Assembly (NCBI RefSeq): GCF_003688555.1
Contig: NZ_REFR01000012.1
Span: forward strand, 186,001-250,000
Length of the DNA stretch: 64,000 nt
Direction of reading: 5' to 3'
Origin: Eilatimonas milleporae
GTDB taxonomy: Bacteria; Pseudomonadota; Alphaproteobacteria; Sphingomonadales; Kordiimonadaceae
The translations under genes were made by a program, and so were the position numbers. The notes beneath the pieces were generated by a model, which saw only the letters and a program-made list of their open reading frames with translations, made no database searches and had not been told where the DNA came from. This document shows, piece by piece, positions 35,832 through 43,511 of the stretch; the first letter of the stretch is position 1; each line of letters starts with the position of its first letter.

Positions 35832-36968
35832 TCAGCGTGTGAGGATAATTTCCGCGCGGCGGTTTTGCGGCTCGCGAACGCCGTCTTCCGTCGGGACCAG
35901 GGGATCGCTTTCCCCCTTATAATCGATCGTGATCTGATCGGCCGATACCCCGGCCCGTATCAGGGCAGCCTGAACGGCCTCGGCGCGCCGTCGTGACAGG
36001 CCGAGATTGTAGGCGGTCGGTCCTGAACGGTCCGCGTGCCCTGTCGTTTGCAGGCGGACAACACGGTTCTCACGGAAGGCTCTCGCGGCTGCGCTGATGA
36101 TCCGCTGCGCTTCCGAAGTGATTTCTGTGCTGTCCCAATCGAAGAAAACCAGGAAAGGGCCGGGCAGGGGCGCAGGCTCCGGCTCAGGTTCCGGTTCCGC
36201 CGTTACCTGGGGCTGTGGGGTCGGAGCAGGGCGTGGAGCCGGTTCAGGCTCCGGCTGCGCGATGGGTGTGGGGGCCGGTGCGGCTTGCCGCTTTTTCTTT
36301 TGCCCGCCCAGCTTGAATGTCAGTTGGGCGAAGACATCATGGGAGGAGAACCCAAATTCGGCTGAACCGTCCTCGGTCAGAAAACCGCCGGGATATGTGC
36401 GGAAATAGCGGTACCCAACGCCAAATTCGGCTCTGTCCGAAATCGGCTTCATGAAGGTCAGCATGGCTTGACCGGCACCGCGCCAGTCGCTGTCGTCAAT
36501 GATAAGCGTTCCGCCGGAACGGAAGCGGCCGGTATCAATATGACTGAGACCGATACCAAGGCCGGCCCAGATTGACCAGTCATCATTGCTGCCAAGCAGC
36601 CTGTGGTGCAGATTGACGAGCAGGCTTTGGGATTTCTGTTGACCGCCGGCCTCGCTTTCACCGAGGGGAAGGTCCAGCCCCGCCGGATTGGCCACGTCGA
36701 CACGGTTATAGGTGTTCCAGCGCATGGAATAGTTCAGTTCCACCCGCCAGTTGTTATGGAGACGGCCAAAAACCAGATCGCCGACCGGCCCGAGCTTTTT
36801 GTTGTCGGACAGGCTGAGGCCGCTGAACTCACTGTCGATTTCATGCGTGCCGGCCTGGCTCAGACCCAGACGAGCGCCAGCGTAGAACCAATCGTCTTCT
36901 TCATCCTGGCCCAAACTGGCGCCACTGACAGTTAATACTGCAAAGAGGGCAGTAAAAATGGATTTCAT
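35832..36968 (-). CDS. OmpA-family outer-membrane protein with proline-rich linker
   Basis: 378 residues. A signal peptide (1-20), an eight-stranded-type barrel (about 25-220), a low-complexity linker of Pro, Glu and Ala (about 230-270, with repeated PEPEPAP), and a C-terminal OmpA domain that binds peptidoglycan. TTGHADRSGPTAYNLGLSRR is the peptidoglycan-binding core. It anchors the outer membrane to the wall. GGGAG lies before ATG 36968. Monocistronic, with the strong terminator at 35761-35791. Confidence 0.9.
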   Translation of the reverse strand: MKSIFTALFAVLTVSGASLGQDEEDDWFYAGARLGLSQAGTHEIDSEFSGLSLSDNKKLGPVGDLVFGRLHNNWRVELNYSMRWNTYNRVDVANPAGLDLPLGESEAGGQQKSQSLLVNLHHRLLGSNDDWSIWAGLGIGLSHIDTGRFRSGGTLIIDDSDWRGAGQAMLTFMKPISDRAEFGVGYRYFRTYPGGFLTEDGSAEFGFSSHDVFAQLTFKLGGQKKKRQAAPAPTPIAQPEPEPAPRPAPTPQPQVTAEPEPEPEPAPLPGPFLVFFDWDSTEITSEAQRIISAAARAFRENRVVRLQTTGHADRSGPTAYNLGLSRRRAEAVQAALIRAGVSADQITIDYKGESDPLVPTEDGVREPQNRRAEIILTR

Positions 36969-37456
36969 GGTTGTCTCCCTGAATTGATTTGCCCCTTGAC
37001 GTGGCTGTATGCCGGATATCTCACTTCAATTGCATGCTTTTCAAGCACACCGAAGGCTCCGTGCGTAAAATGTGACGGCATCCCGGATGCCTGAATGCTG
37101 TCTGAAGCGGCCATATATATGAAGGGTGGCGGACGCTGCATTCCCGCCACAAACTGCTGTTTTCTGTCATTCGACCCTCTGTTTCTCACCCTCGCAGGAT
37201 TTTCACGATACCCCTAAAGAGGGTGAAACGAAATTACCGAGGTTGAATCAGCCGCCTTTATCGGCCTTACCCACTGTTCCGTACGGCGACGGAGAAAGCT
37301 TCTGCCAGTAATATGTCAACGCTGTGACAAAAGATGTCCTTGATCAGGCGCAAGATTTCCATGTGGAGAGGTGTTGCCTGTTTGCAATTATGATTGTGAA
37401 GGCGAGCACTTTTTAGGATTTTGGAGCGGTTGTTTCCGCAGTTTTTCTTAGCTCGA
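36969..37456. other. Intergenic region upstream of ompA
   Basis: 488 bases without a gene I can support. It must hold the ompA promoter. An imperfect inverted repeat, GTTTCTCACCCTC (37181-37193) with GAGGGTGAAAC (37220-37230), stands out but has no T run. A tract near 37110-37125 is AT-rich. Confidence 0.4.
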
Positions 37457-38290
37457 TCATACCCTTTTATGGGTTTCGAACCAGCCTTGTGCCTGAATGG
37501 CGGGTATGCGGCTTCTGGCGACAGGAGCCTTGACGCCGTTTTTCAGAACAATAACGCTGCCTTGCGTGCGCCGCTGAGCCGTGTCAATGCCGGATTGGGC
37601 AACCCACCAGGATCTGTGGGTGCGCAGGCCCTCAACCCCCGCCATTTCATCAATGGCATCGGTAAGCCGAATCAATACAAGGTCATCCCCCTTTGATGTG
37701 TAAACCCGCACATAGTGATCTTCCGCCGATAAAGCCCATATGGTGGCACCCCGCAATTTTGGCGGCAGCCTGCGTGCAAAGCGGGGTGGCACGGTACCGG
37801 TTATATCTTCGGTAATGGCGCCAGTCGGGGCAAGTTCGGTCATCACTTCCCTATCCGAGACCGGCAGTGTCCCGATGGCAAGCAAGCGGGTACCCGTCAC
37901 CCCCAGAACCACCACGAATACCTTAAAGGCAAAGTTGGCCAGCATTTCCGGTGAAACGGGGAACCCTATCGCCGTCTGGGCAAGGGCAACAAGCCCTGTC
38001 ATGGGAACAGTGAGTGTAAGGGATACGGCCAGCCAGTGTACGGCCCAGGGCGTTCGCCGGGGCAGTGCGGATATCAGTTGCTGCCGAATGCCCATTCCAA
38101 ACCATACGCCGAGTGAAAGGAGTACGACCCAGTATAACCAGACGAGCGGCCAGCCGAGGCTGTCGGTTCCATAAAGGCCCGACATGGCAAGGAGCGTACC
38201 GGCTGCGACGGGGAAAAATGCCAATCGTGTGATCCGGCGATATTTCAGGCTGTCCATATGTTCCGTCACTGGCGTATCGCGAACGGTCAA
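37457..38290 (-). CDS. Membrane-bound LytTR transcriptional regulator
   Basis: 277 residues. Four hydrophobic helices (about residues 22-165) precede a C-terminal LytTR DNA-binding domain (about 175-270). WALSAEDHYVRVYTSKGDDL, EGLRTHRSWWVA and the final VPVARSRIP-like segment are typical. No response-regulator receiver domain is present, so it probably senses through the membrane part or through a protein partner. It is divergent from the DUF2141/carotenoid-oxygenase pair, 118 bases apart, and may control it. Confidence 0.85.
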   Translation of the reverse strand: MTVRDTPVTEHMDSLKYRRITRLAFFPVAAGTLLAMSGLYGTDSLGWPLVWLYWVVLLSLGVWFGMGIRQQLISALPRRTPWAVHWLAVSLTLTVPMTGLVALAQTAIGFPVSPEMLANFAFKVFVVVLGVTGTRLLAIGTLPVSDREVMTELAPTGAITEDITGTVPPRFARRLPPKLRGATIWALSAEDHYVRVYTSKGDDLVLIRLTDAIDEMAGVEGLRTHRSWWVAQSGIDTAQRRTQGSVIVLKNGVKAPVARSRIPAIQAQGWFETHKRV

Positions 38291-38408
38291 TACAGTTTTT
38301 CACGAAGCGTTACAATGTGTTCGCGCATTCAGGCTCGTACATGCCCTTCGGCTTCCGATACCTCTCTCAGGGTCTGTTGGAACCATATCTCAATTTTTGG
38401 AGGGTTAC

Positions 38409-38867
38409 ATGAAATCGTTGACATGTTTGATGATGGCGGCAGCCATTTTTTCCTTTTCCGATAACGCCGTGACGGCAAACGATCACGTGGAACAGAATAC
38501 GGAACCGGCGAAGACCATCCTGACGGTCACTTTCACTGTAGAGCGTCGGGAGGGGGCTGTCATGGCTGCCTTGTTCGACAATGCCGCAGCCTATAAAGCG
38601 GGAGAAGCCGCCAATGCCGTCACGATTGCCGTCGATGGACCAACCGCGACAGCCGTGTTTCACGACCTGCTGCCAGGACGTGTCGCCCTGAAAGTGTTTC
38701 AGGACCTGAACGGCGACGCCGTGATGAATGTAAATCCGTTCGGTATGCCTGTTGAACCCTTCGCCTTTTCGAACGATGCCATGGTGCGTTTTGGGCCGCT
38801 GGAGTGGGAGGCCGCCGCTTTTCCCGTTAAAGCGGGGCGTAATGTCCACACGATTGTTATCGATTGA
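38409..38867 (+). CDS. Secreted DUF2141 protein paired with carotenoid oxygenase
   Basis: A 152-residue protein with a signal peptide (LMMAAAIFSFSDNAVTA). The DUF2141 domain has GAVMAALFDNAAAYKAGE, LLPGRVALKVFQDLNGDAVM and GMPVEPFAFSND, a closer match to the family than the copy at 4441. ATG 38409 has GGAGG 8 bases upstream. The carotenoid oxygenase starts 14 bases after its stop, so the two are co-transcribed. DUF2141 function is unknown; the pairing suggests a periplasmic partner role. Confidence 0.85.
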   Translation: MKSLTCLMMAAAIFSFSDNAVTANDHVEQNTEPAKTILTVTFTVERREGAVMAALFDNAAAYKAGEAANAVTIAVDGPTATAVFHDLLPGRVALKVFQDLNGDAVMNVNPFGMPVEPFAFSNDAMVRFGPLEWEAAAFPVKAGRNVHTIVID

Positions 38868-38881
38868 GGTGGAGACGGATA

Positions 38882-40396
38882 ATGACGACGGTATCCAAAA
38901 ACATCGGATATTCAGGGCCGCATATGACGCGCAGAGCTCTGTTGACGGGCCTGATAGCTGCTGCCGGTGCCGGTCTGTCTTTGCAACGTGTTCATGCCTT
39001 TGCCGGGCAGGAGTACGACTGGCATCTGGGGTTTCGCAATGCGCCGCCGTCTGTGGATCCTGTCCGGCTGTCACGATTGCACGGATATGTCCCTGTGGGG
39101 TTGAAGGGCGTGTTGTATCGCAATGGTCCGGCCCAGTTCACGCGCGGTGGTGATACGATTGGTCATTGGTTCGATGGCGATGGCATGATCCGGGCCTTTC
39201 GGATCGCGGACAATGAGGCGACGCTGGCGGCGCAATTTGTCGCGACGCGAAAGCGGTCAATCGATGCTGCGGCGGGTAGCTTTGCGGTGCCCGGTTTCGG
39301 TACTGCCGGTCATCACGGCGCGCCGGTTGCCAATGCCGACGATGTCAATGCGGCCAATACATCCCTTCTGGATGTTGAGGGGCAGCTCTGGGCCTTATGG
39401 GAAGCCGGAAGCCCCTATGCCGTTGACCCGGTGACACTGGCCACCAAAGGACCCGTCACATTACGGCAGGACCTTCGTTTCATGCCCTTTTCCGCACACC
39501 CCAAAATCGAGCCCGGGGGCCGTATCTGGAATTTCGGCCTTGGTTTTGGTGGGGCGGCCGCTTTTATCTGGTCATTGTCGCCGGGGTGCAGGGTGGAAAA
39601 AGCCGTTTCCATCCTCTTGCCACGACGGGCATATCTTCACGATTGGGCGGTAACACGCACAAAACTGATCCTGCCGCTACAGCCCTGGATTTCAACCACT
39701 CGGCTATCCCCTTTCGCCGCAAGTCTTGAATGGCGACCGCAGGAGGGTATGCAGGTTCTGGTCATCGACAAGGACGATTTCAGCTCCCAGTGCATATATG
39801 ATTTGCCGGCGGCGGCTTTTCTTCATACCGGGGGTGCGTGGGAAGAAAAGGACGGTAGCATCCGTTTCGATGTCTGTTTGGCAAACCGTCCCACTCTTGA
39901 TGCGGAAACCGGTGCCAGGATTGTGCGCGGTCAGCCCTATGAACGCACTATTCCAAGGCTTGCCATGGCCGTTCTGAAGCCGGATGGAAAGGCGGATATC
40001 ACGCGATGCACTCATGCCGCGGAATTTCCCAAAACGGACCCCCGCCGTCAGGGTGAGGAACGCCGGTCCGTCTGGTCTGTCACAATTGCCGGTGATGAAA
40101 ACAGCCGGTCTGTCGGTTTTGATGCCGTGGCAAGGACGGACTGGGACACCGGGCATGTCGACCGCCATGTATTTGGTAACCATCAGATGGTCGAAGAATT
40201 CATATTCGTACCCCGGCAGGGCGAAGATGGGGAAACGGACGGCTGGTTGATAGGAACAACGTTGAATCTGAAGGCCCAGGCCACGGAACTGCACATTCTG
40301 GATACAGGTGATCTTGATAAAGGGCCCCTGGTCAGTTGGCGGGCACCACTTGCACTGCCGCTTGGATTTCACGGTGTCTGGCGTGGCGGGGCCTGA
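38882..40396 (+). CDS. Tat-exported carotenoid cleavage oxygenase
   Basis: A 504-residue non-haem iron oxygenase of the RPE65/carotenoid-oxygenase family. GLKGVLYRNGPAQFTRGG and HWFDGDGMIRAF are family hallmarks. Four histidines at the expected iron-ligand positions are visible: SAHPK, LHDWAV, FLHTGG and GFHGVW. The N-terminus has a twin-arginine motif, TRRALLTGL, followed by a hydrophobic stretch and HAFA, so the enzyme is probably exported folded. It would cleave a conjugated double bond in carotenoids, stilbenes or lignin-type substrates. GGAG precedes ATG 38882. Confidence 0.88.
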   Translation: MTTVSKNIGYSGPHMTRRALLTGLIAAAGAGLSLQRVHAFAGQEYDWHLGFRNAPPSVDPVRLSRLHGYVPVGLKGVLYRNGPAQFTRGGDTIGHWFDGDGMIRAFRIADNEATLAAQFVATRKRSIDAAAGSFAVPGFGTAGHHGAPVANADDVNAANTSLLDVEGQLWALWEAGSPYAVDPVTLATKGPVTLRQDLRFMPFSAHPKIEPGGRIWNFGLGFGGAAAFIWSLSPGCRVEKAVSILLPRRAYLHDWAVTRTKLILPLQPWISTTRLSPFAASLEWRPQEGMQVLVIDKDDFSSQCIYDLPAAAFLHTGGAWEEKDGSIRFDVCLANRPTLDAETGARIVRGQPYERTIPRLAMAVLKPDGKADITRCTHAAEFPKTDPRRQGEERRSVWSVTIAGDENSRSVGFDAVARTDWDTGHVDRHVFGNHQMVEEFIFVPRQGEDGETDGWLIGTTLNLKAQATELHILDTGDLDKGPLVSWRAPLALPLGFHGVWRGGA

Positions 40397-40728
40397 ATGC
40401 AAGCGAAGCCTGCCGGTAAAGCTGGTCATGATAAAAGAGAAATGGTCGAGAAGCATGTCTCGACCATTTCATCTTCGAATAAATTGGCTTACCTTCGTGA
40501 ATGCATATCGAACCCTGTGCCAGGCCCGATATAGCGCCTTCAGAATTGTATTGGAGGAGGCTGGACGGTCATGCGTGGCCCCGGAGGTATCAAGAAGACT
40601 GTTAGCCGCAGGTCGGCAACAGCTTTGAGGGCTTAGTAGTGCGGTGGCGTGGAGGGGCAGGTACAAGCGCAAAGCGATCACGGTAATCGCGGCGTTTCAA
40701 AATCTCACGTGGCGTCTTCGCCTGCTTC
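40397..40728. other. Junction region between the carotenoid unit and the iron island
   Basis: 332 bases. Apart from the hairpin at 40439-40470 no gene, tRNA fragment or clear integrase remnant is visible. I looked for a copy of the tRNA-Asn 3' end (as at 49414) as a left attachment site and saw none. Confidence 0.4.
40439..40470. repeat. Perfect 13-bp inverted repeat
   Basis: GAAATGGTCGAGA (40439-40451) and TCTCGACCATTTC (40458-40470) flank a 6-base loop. It is 43 bases after the carotenoid oxygenase stop and probably forms its transcript-end hairpin, though no T run follows. Confidence 0.65.
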
Positions 40729-41152
40729 CTACTCAGCTTTCGCCTGCCCACAAAGCGCGCAGCCCTGATATTTGAGCTCGTAGCCGAGTTCCTAGGCGAT
40801 GGAGGTGGCCAGCGCTTCGAGCTTGTAATTGTGGAACCCGGCGATATTGCCGGTCTCCAGATCGATCAGGCAGTCATGATGGCCGCTGCACCTGACCTCA
40901 AACCGTATGCGACCTTTGCCGAAATCGTGTCGTATGATGAGGTTCCCATCCTCCGGAATGCGGAACATGCGGTAAACGCGCGCCACGGCGATCGCCGGAT
41001 CGATTTTGCGGGTGTGCTGATGAAGTTGCTCGGCATCGGGATGATCTTTCGACCGGTCGAGCATTTTGCAGACCGGCTCCACGCTGCGCGGTTGTCTTGA
41101 TGCCTTTATGGCGGGACTTCTCAACCAGCGAGGATGCGGACGTGACGTTCAT
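40729..41152 (-). pseudogene. Broken fur-family iron regulator
   Basis: The leftward sequence encodes a Fur-type protein in pieces. The N-terminus (start ATG 41152, LVEKSRHKGIKTTAQR) is in one frame. The rest (VCKMLDRSKDHPDAEQLHQH, VYRMFRIPEDGNLIIRHDFG, HHDCLIDLETGNIAGFHN) is in another, so there is a frameshift near 41070-41090. An in-frame TAG at about 40797 then interrupts the C-terminal ELGYELK segment; after that the frame still reads a CALC motif before a second stop at 40729-40731. At least two lesions make a functional regulator unlikely. It lies at the end of the TonB/PepSY/DUF3325 iron-uptake operon. Confidence 0.75.
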
Positions 41153-41158
41153 CCCGTG

Positions 41159-41497
41159 TCAGCTTTCGGCATTGCGGTGGGCGCGCGCACCGAACGGGAA
41201 GAGCACGCGAAGCGCGGCCGGCCTGTAAGTAAGCATCATGGCAATTGTCATCGCGCTGACAGCAAAAATGAGCGGCCAGAGCAGTGCTGCAAAGCTCCAG
41301 CCGTCTCGCAAAACGCATGGGACGAGGGAGGTGAAAACAAGCAGCCAGCCTATTTTGGCAACCTTCGGCGGGTCGGCCCTTCGATTATTGCGCACGGTAC
41401 GCCAATGGCGGGTCTGGCTAAGCGCCAACAACGCACAGCCCAGCAGGCAGATCGTGTAGGCCAGCACCAGCAAGGCTATGGCGACGATTGGGTTCAT
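41159..41497 (-). CDS. DUF3325 small membrane protein
   Basis: A 112-residue protein with three hydrophobic helices. The family's features are the LLGCALLALSQTRHW N-terminal helix, a central helix with WLLVFTSLVPCVLRDGWSF and LTYRPAALRVLFPFG near the end. DUF3325 genes accompany PepSY and DUF3649 genes in ferrisiderophore uptake operons; their role is unknown. The start overlaps the PepSY stop in an ATGA arrangement. Confidence 0.8.
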   Translation of the reverse strand: MNPIVAIALLVLAYTICLLGCALLALSQTRHWRTVRNNRRADPPKVAKIGWLLVFTSLVPCVLRDGWSFAALLWPLIFAVSAMTIAMMLTYRPAALRVLFPFGARAHRNAES

Positions 41498-43101
41498 TCC
41501 GTATGACTTTTCTCAAGCATGTCGGCGCCGATTTCGCGCTGGGCCTTCTTGATCTCCTCGGCTTTGACTTTCGTTTTTGCAGCGGCGAACAGCGCGACGC
41601 CCGCCCCGGCAAGCAGGGTCAGGTCCATGCTCCAGATTTGTGTGAGTCCTTGCAAGGCGGCCGCGATAGGATGATCGCCGGTTGTAATCCAGTTGAGGAG
41701 GACGGCCAGGACCGCGACCGGTGCGATGGCGAGGCACTGCTCGCGCCAGGCGAACCGACCGCGGAACCCTGCATGGATGAATGCGCCAATCCAAACGATG
41801 TAGAAGATCAGCACTTCGAAGTTGGCGCGGCCTATGCCGAAGCCATCGGACGCGGCCGGGATCAGGCGGTTGGCAACGAGATAGCCGCCGCTTGCGAGGA
41901 TGATCCCGGTAACCGAACCGGCGGTGAGCGCGCGCACCATACGCACGCTGCGCGGTTCTATCGCGCCTTTGCGGATACGTGCGTGGATCCAGAACATAAG
42001 GCCGGAGGCGACCATCAGGCTACCGAGGAGGCCGCCAGCAAAGTAGAGCCAGCGCAGCGTCCAGTTATCAAAACCGATGTAGTGCGCCCCAGCGAGCCAT
42101 GAGAAAGTCGAACGTGCATTTCCGGGTTCCGCATCCGCGATCACCTCACCGGTCACGATTGACACCGTCGTGCGATACTTGTTCATGGAAACCGCGCGTG
42201 AGTTAAAGTAATCAACCACTTCGAGAGCAGCATTGGTATCGCTTTGATCCCACAATCTGACCGTATCGGCTTTGGGGTGACCACCGGAACTGCGCGTTGC
42301 CCAGGCCTCTTCAACCTGACGAACGATACCCTCGACATCGACGTATCCTGATCGCGGTCGACCGTGCGGGTCCGACTTGACAGAGCCGTATACTGCTTCA
42401 TTCCTTTTGAGTTCATTCCCGTGGAACAAAACAAGTGATGACCATGGAAGATAGACAGAAAAGAAAATCATAAGCCCTGTCAGGGGAAACAGGATGTGCA
42501 ACGGAAGCGCCATCAAGCTCGACATGTTGTGAAGGTCAAGCGTCGAACGACGCAGCGCTTTCTTCGGTCGAAAGGTGAAAAAATCAGCGACAATCTTGCG
42601 ATGGATAAAGATGCCCGAGACGATCAGGACCAGCGTTGCCATGGCGCAAAATCCGACGACCCAATACCCGATCCCTAACGGGTGAATGTGAAGCATGTAA
42701 TGGAACGGGTAGAAGAAGCGGGTGCCCGCGTAGCTCTCGGTCACGCCGACAGGTGCGTTCGTCGCCGCGTTGAAATAGACATCGATATTATCGCCTCCTT
42801 TTTCTCTCCAATAGTAGAAACCGAGCGGCATGCGTTCACTGGGCGCTGCGACCGCAAGCGTTGAAGCATTGCGCGCTTCGCCGGCAAGCAGCTCATCAAA
42901 CTTCGCCTGGAACGAAAACGAACCTTGCGGCGCTTCGACGCGCATCTCCGGTTTCATCCAGAGGTCGATTTCCTTGTCGAACACCGTGAGCGAACCCGTC
43001 CAGAAGATCACGAACAGGAGACACGAAACGCCGATCCCAACCCAGGTATGGACCCAGGTCATCGAAGCGCGGAAGTCGTTGGAGATGTTAAGTTTGAACA
43101 T
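41494..43101 (-). CDS. PepSY-domain membrane protein (putative ferrisiderophore reductase-type)
   Basis: A 535-residue protein of the PepSY_TM family. WVHTWVGIGVSCLLFVIFWTG near the N-terminus is the hallmark, with further helices and periplasmic PepSY-like segments; conserved histidines in membrane helices are typical for haem binding in this family. Members are linked to ferrisiderophore reduction or release. It lies between DUF3649 and DUF3325 genes, a standard set next to TonB receptors. The start follows the DUF3649 stop by 6 bases. Confidence 0.85.
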   Translation of the reverse strand: MFKLNISNDFRASMTWVHTWVGIGVSCLLFVIFWTGSLTVFDKEIDLWMKPEMRVEAPQGSFSFQAKFDELLAGEARNASTLAVAAPSERMPLGFYYWREKGGDNIDVYFNAATNAPVGVTESYAGTRFFYPFHYMLHIHPLGIGYWVVGFCAMATLVLIVSGIFIHRKIVADFFTFRPKKALRRSTLDLHNMSSLMALPLHILFPLTGLMIFFSVYLPWSSLVLFHGNELKRNEAVYGSVKSDPHGRPRSGYVDVEGIVRQVEEAWATRSSGGHPKADTVRLWDQSDTNAALEVVDYFNSRAVSMNKYRTTVSIVTGEVIADAEPGNARSTFSWLAGAHYIGFDNWTLRWLYFAGGLLGSLMVASGLMFWIHARIRKGAIEPRSVRMVRALTAGSVTGIILASGGYLVANRLIPAASDGFGIGRANFEVLIFYIVWIGAFIHAGFRGRFAWREQCLAIAPVAVLAVLLNWITTGDHPIAAALQGLTQIWSMDLTLLAGAGVALFAAAKTKVKAEEIKKAQREIGADMLEKSHTE

Positions 43102-43107
43102 CAGCTA

Positions 43108-43425
43108 TCACTGCCCAAGCTGCGCTGCGAGAATGGGCGCGACGCCAATCATCGCGGCCCCACCGCCGACGATGATCGCCGACGTAATCCATGGACGGGG
43201 GGTTGCCGCAGCCCAGATGGCCACCAGCGTGTAGATTAGAAAGCTCGACAGCACGGCCCAAAACATGGCTTCCACCGGGCTCTCGCCGAGAAGGGCAAGT
43301 AAGACCGAGAAAAAGGCGAAAAACCCGACCGTAAACGCATAACCGCCGAAGGTCGCCAAGAGCACCCGATATGTCCGGCTGAACGCCGCTCGCTCTATTC
43401 GTTGTTTCAAGTTCTTGGGAGCCAT
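43108..43425 (-). CDS. DUF3649 small membrane protein
   Basis: A 105-residue protein with three hydrophobic helices. LLATFGGYAFTVGFFAFFSV and the second helix with EAMFWAVLSSFLIYTLVAI match DUF3649, annotated as iron-transporter accessory. It lies between the TonB receptor and PepSY genes. The function is unknown. Confidence 0.75.
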   Translation of the reverse strand: MAPKNLKQRIERAAFSRTYRVLLATFGGYAFTVGFFAFFSVLLALLGESPVEAMFWAVLSSFLIYTLVAIWAAATPRPWITSAIIVGGGAAMIGVAPILAAQLGQ

Positions 43426-43511
43426 GTGTCTATGATCAATGTATCGAGAACCGTTTTGCCTGAATGAGCGCGGGCCCCCGTTTTCCGAAACTATGCTGTC
43501 CTAAGGAAACT

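Noticed and set aside
40397-40728. Left attachment repeat of an island inserted at tRNA-Asn.
   Set aside because: I saw no copy of the tRNA 3' end sequence there, and no integrase gene.
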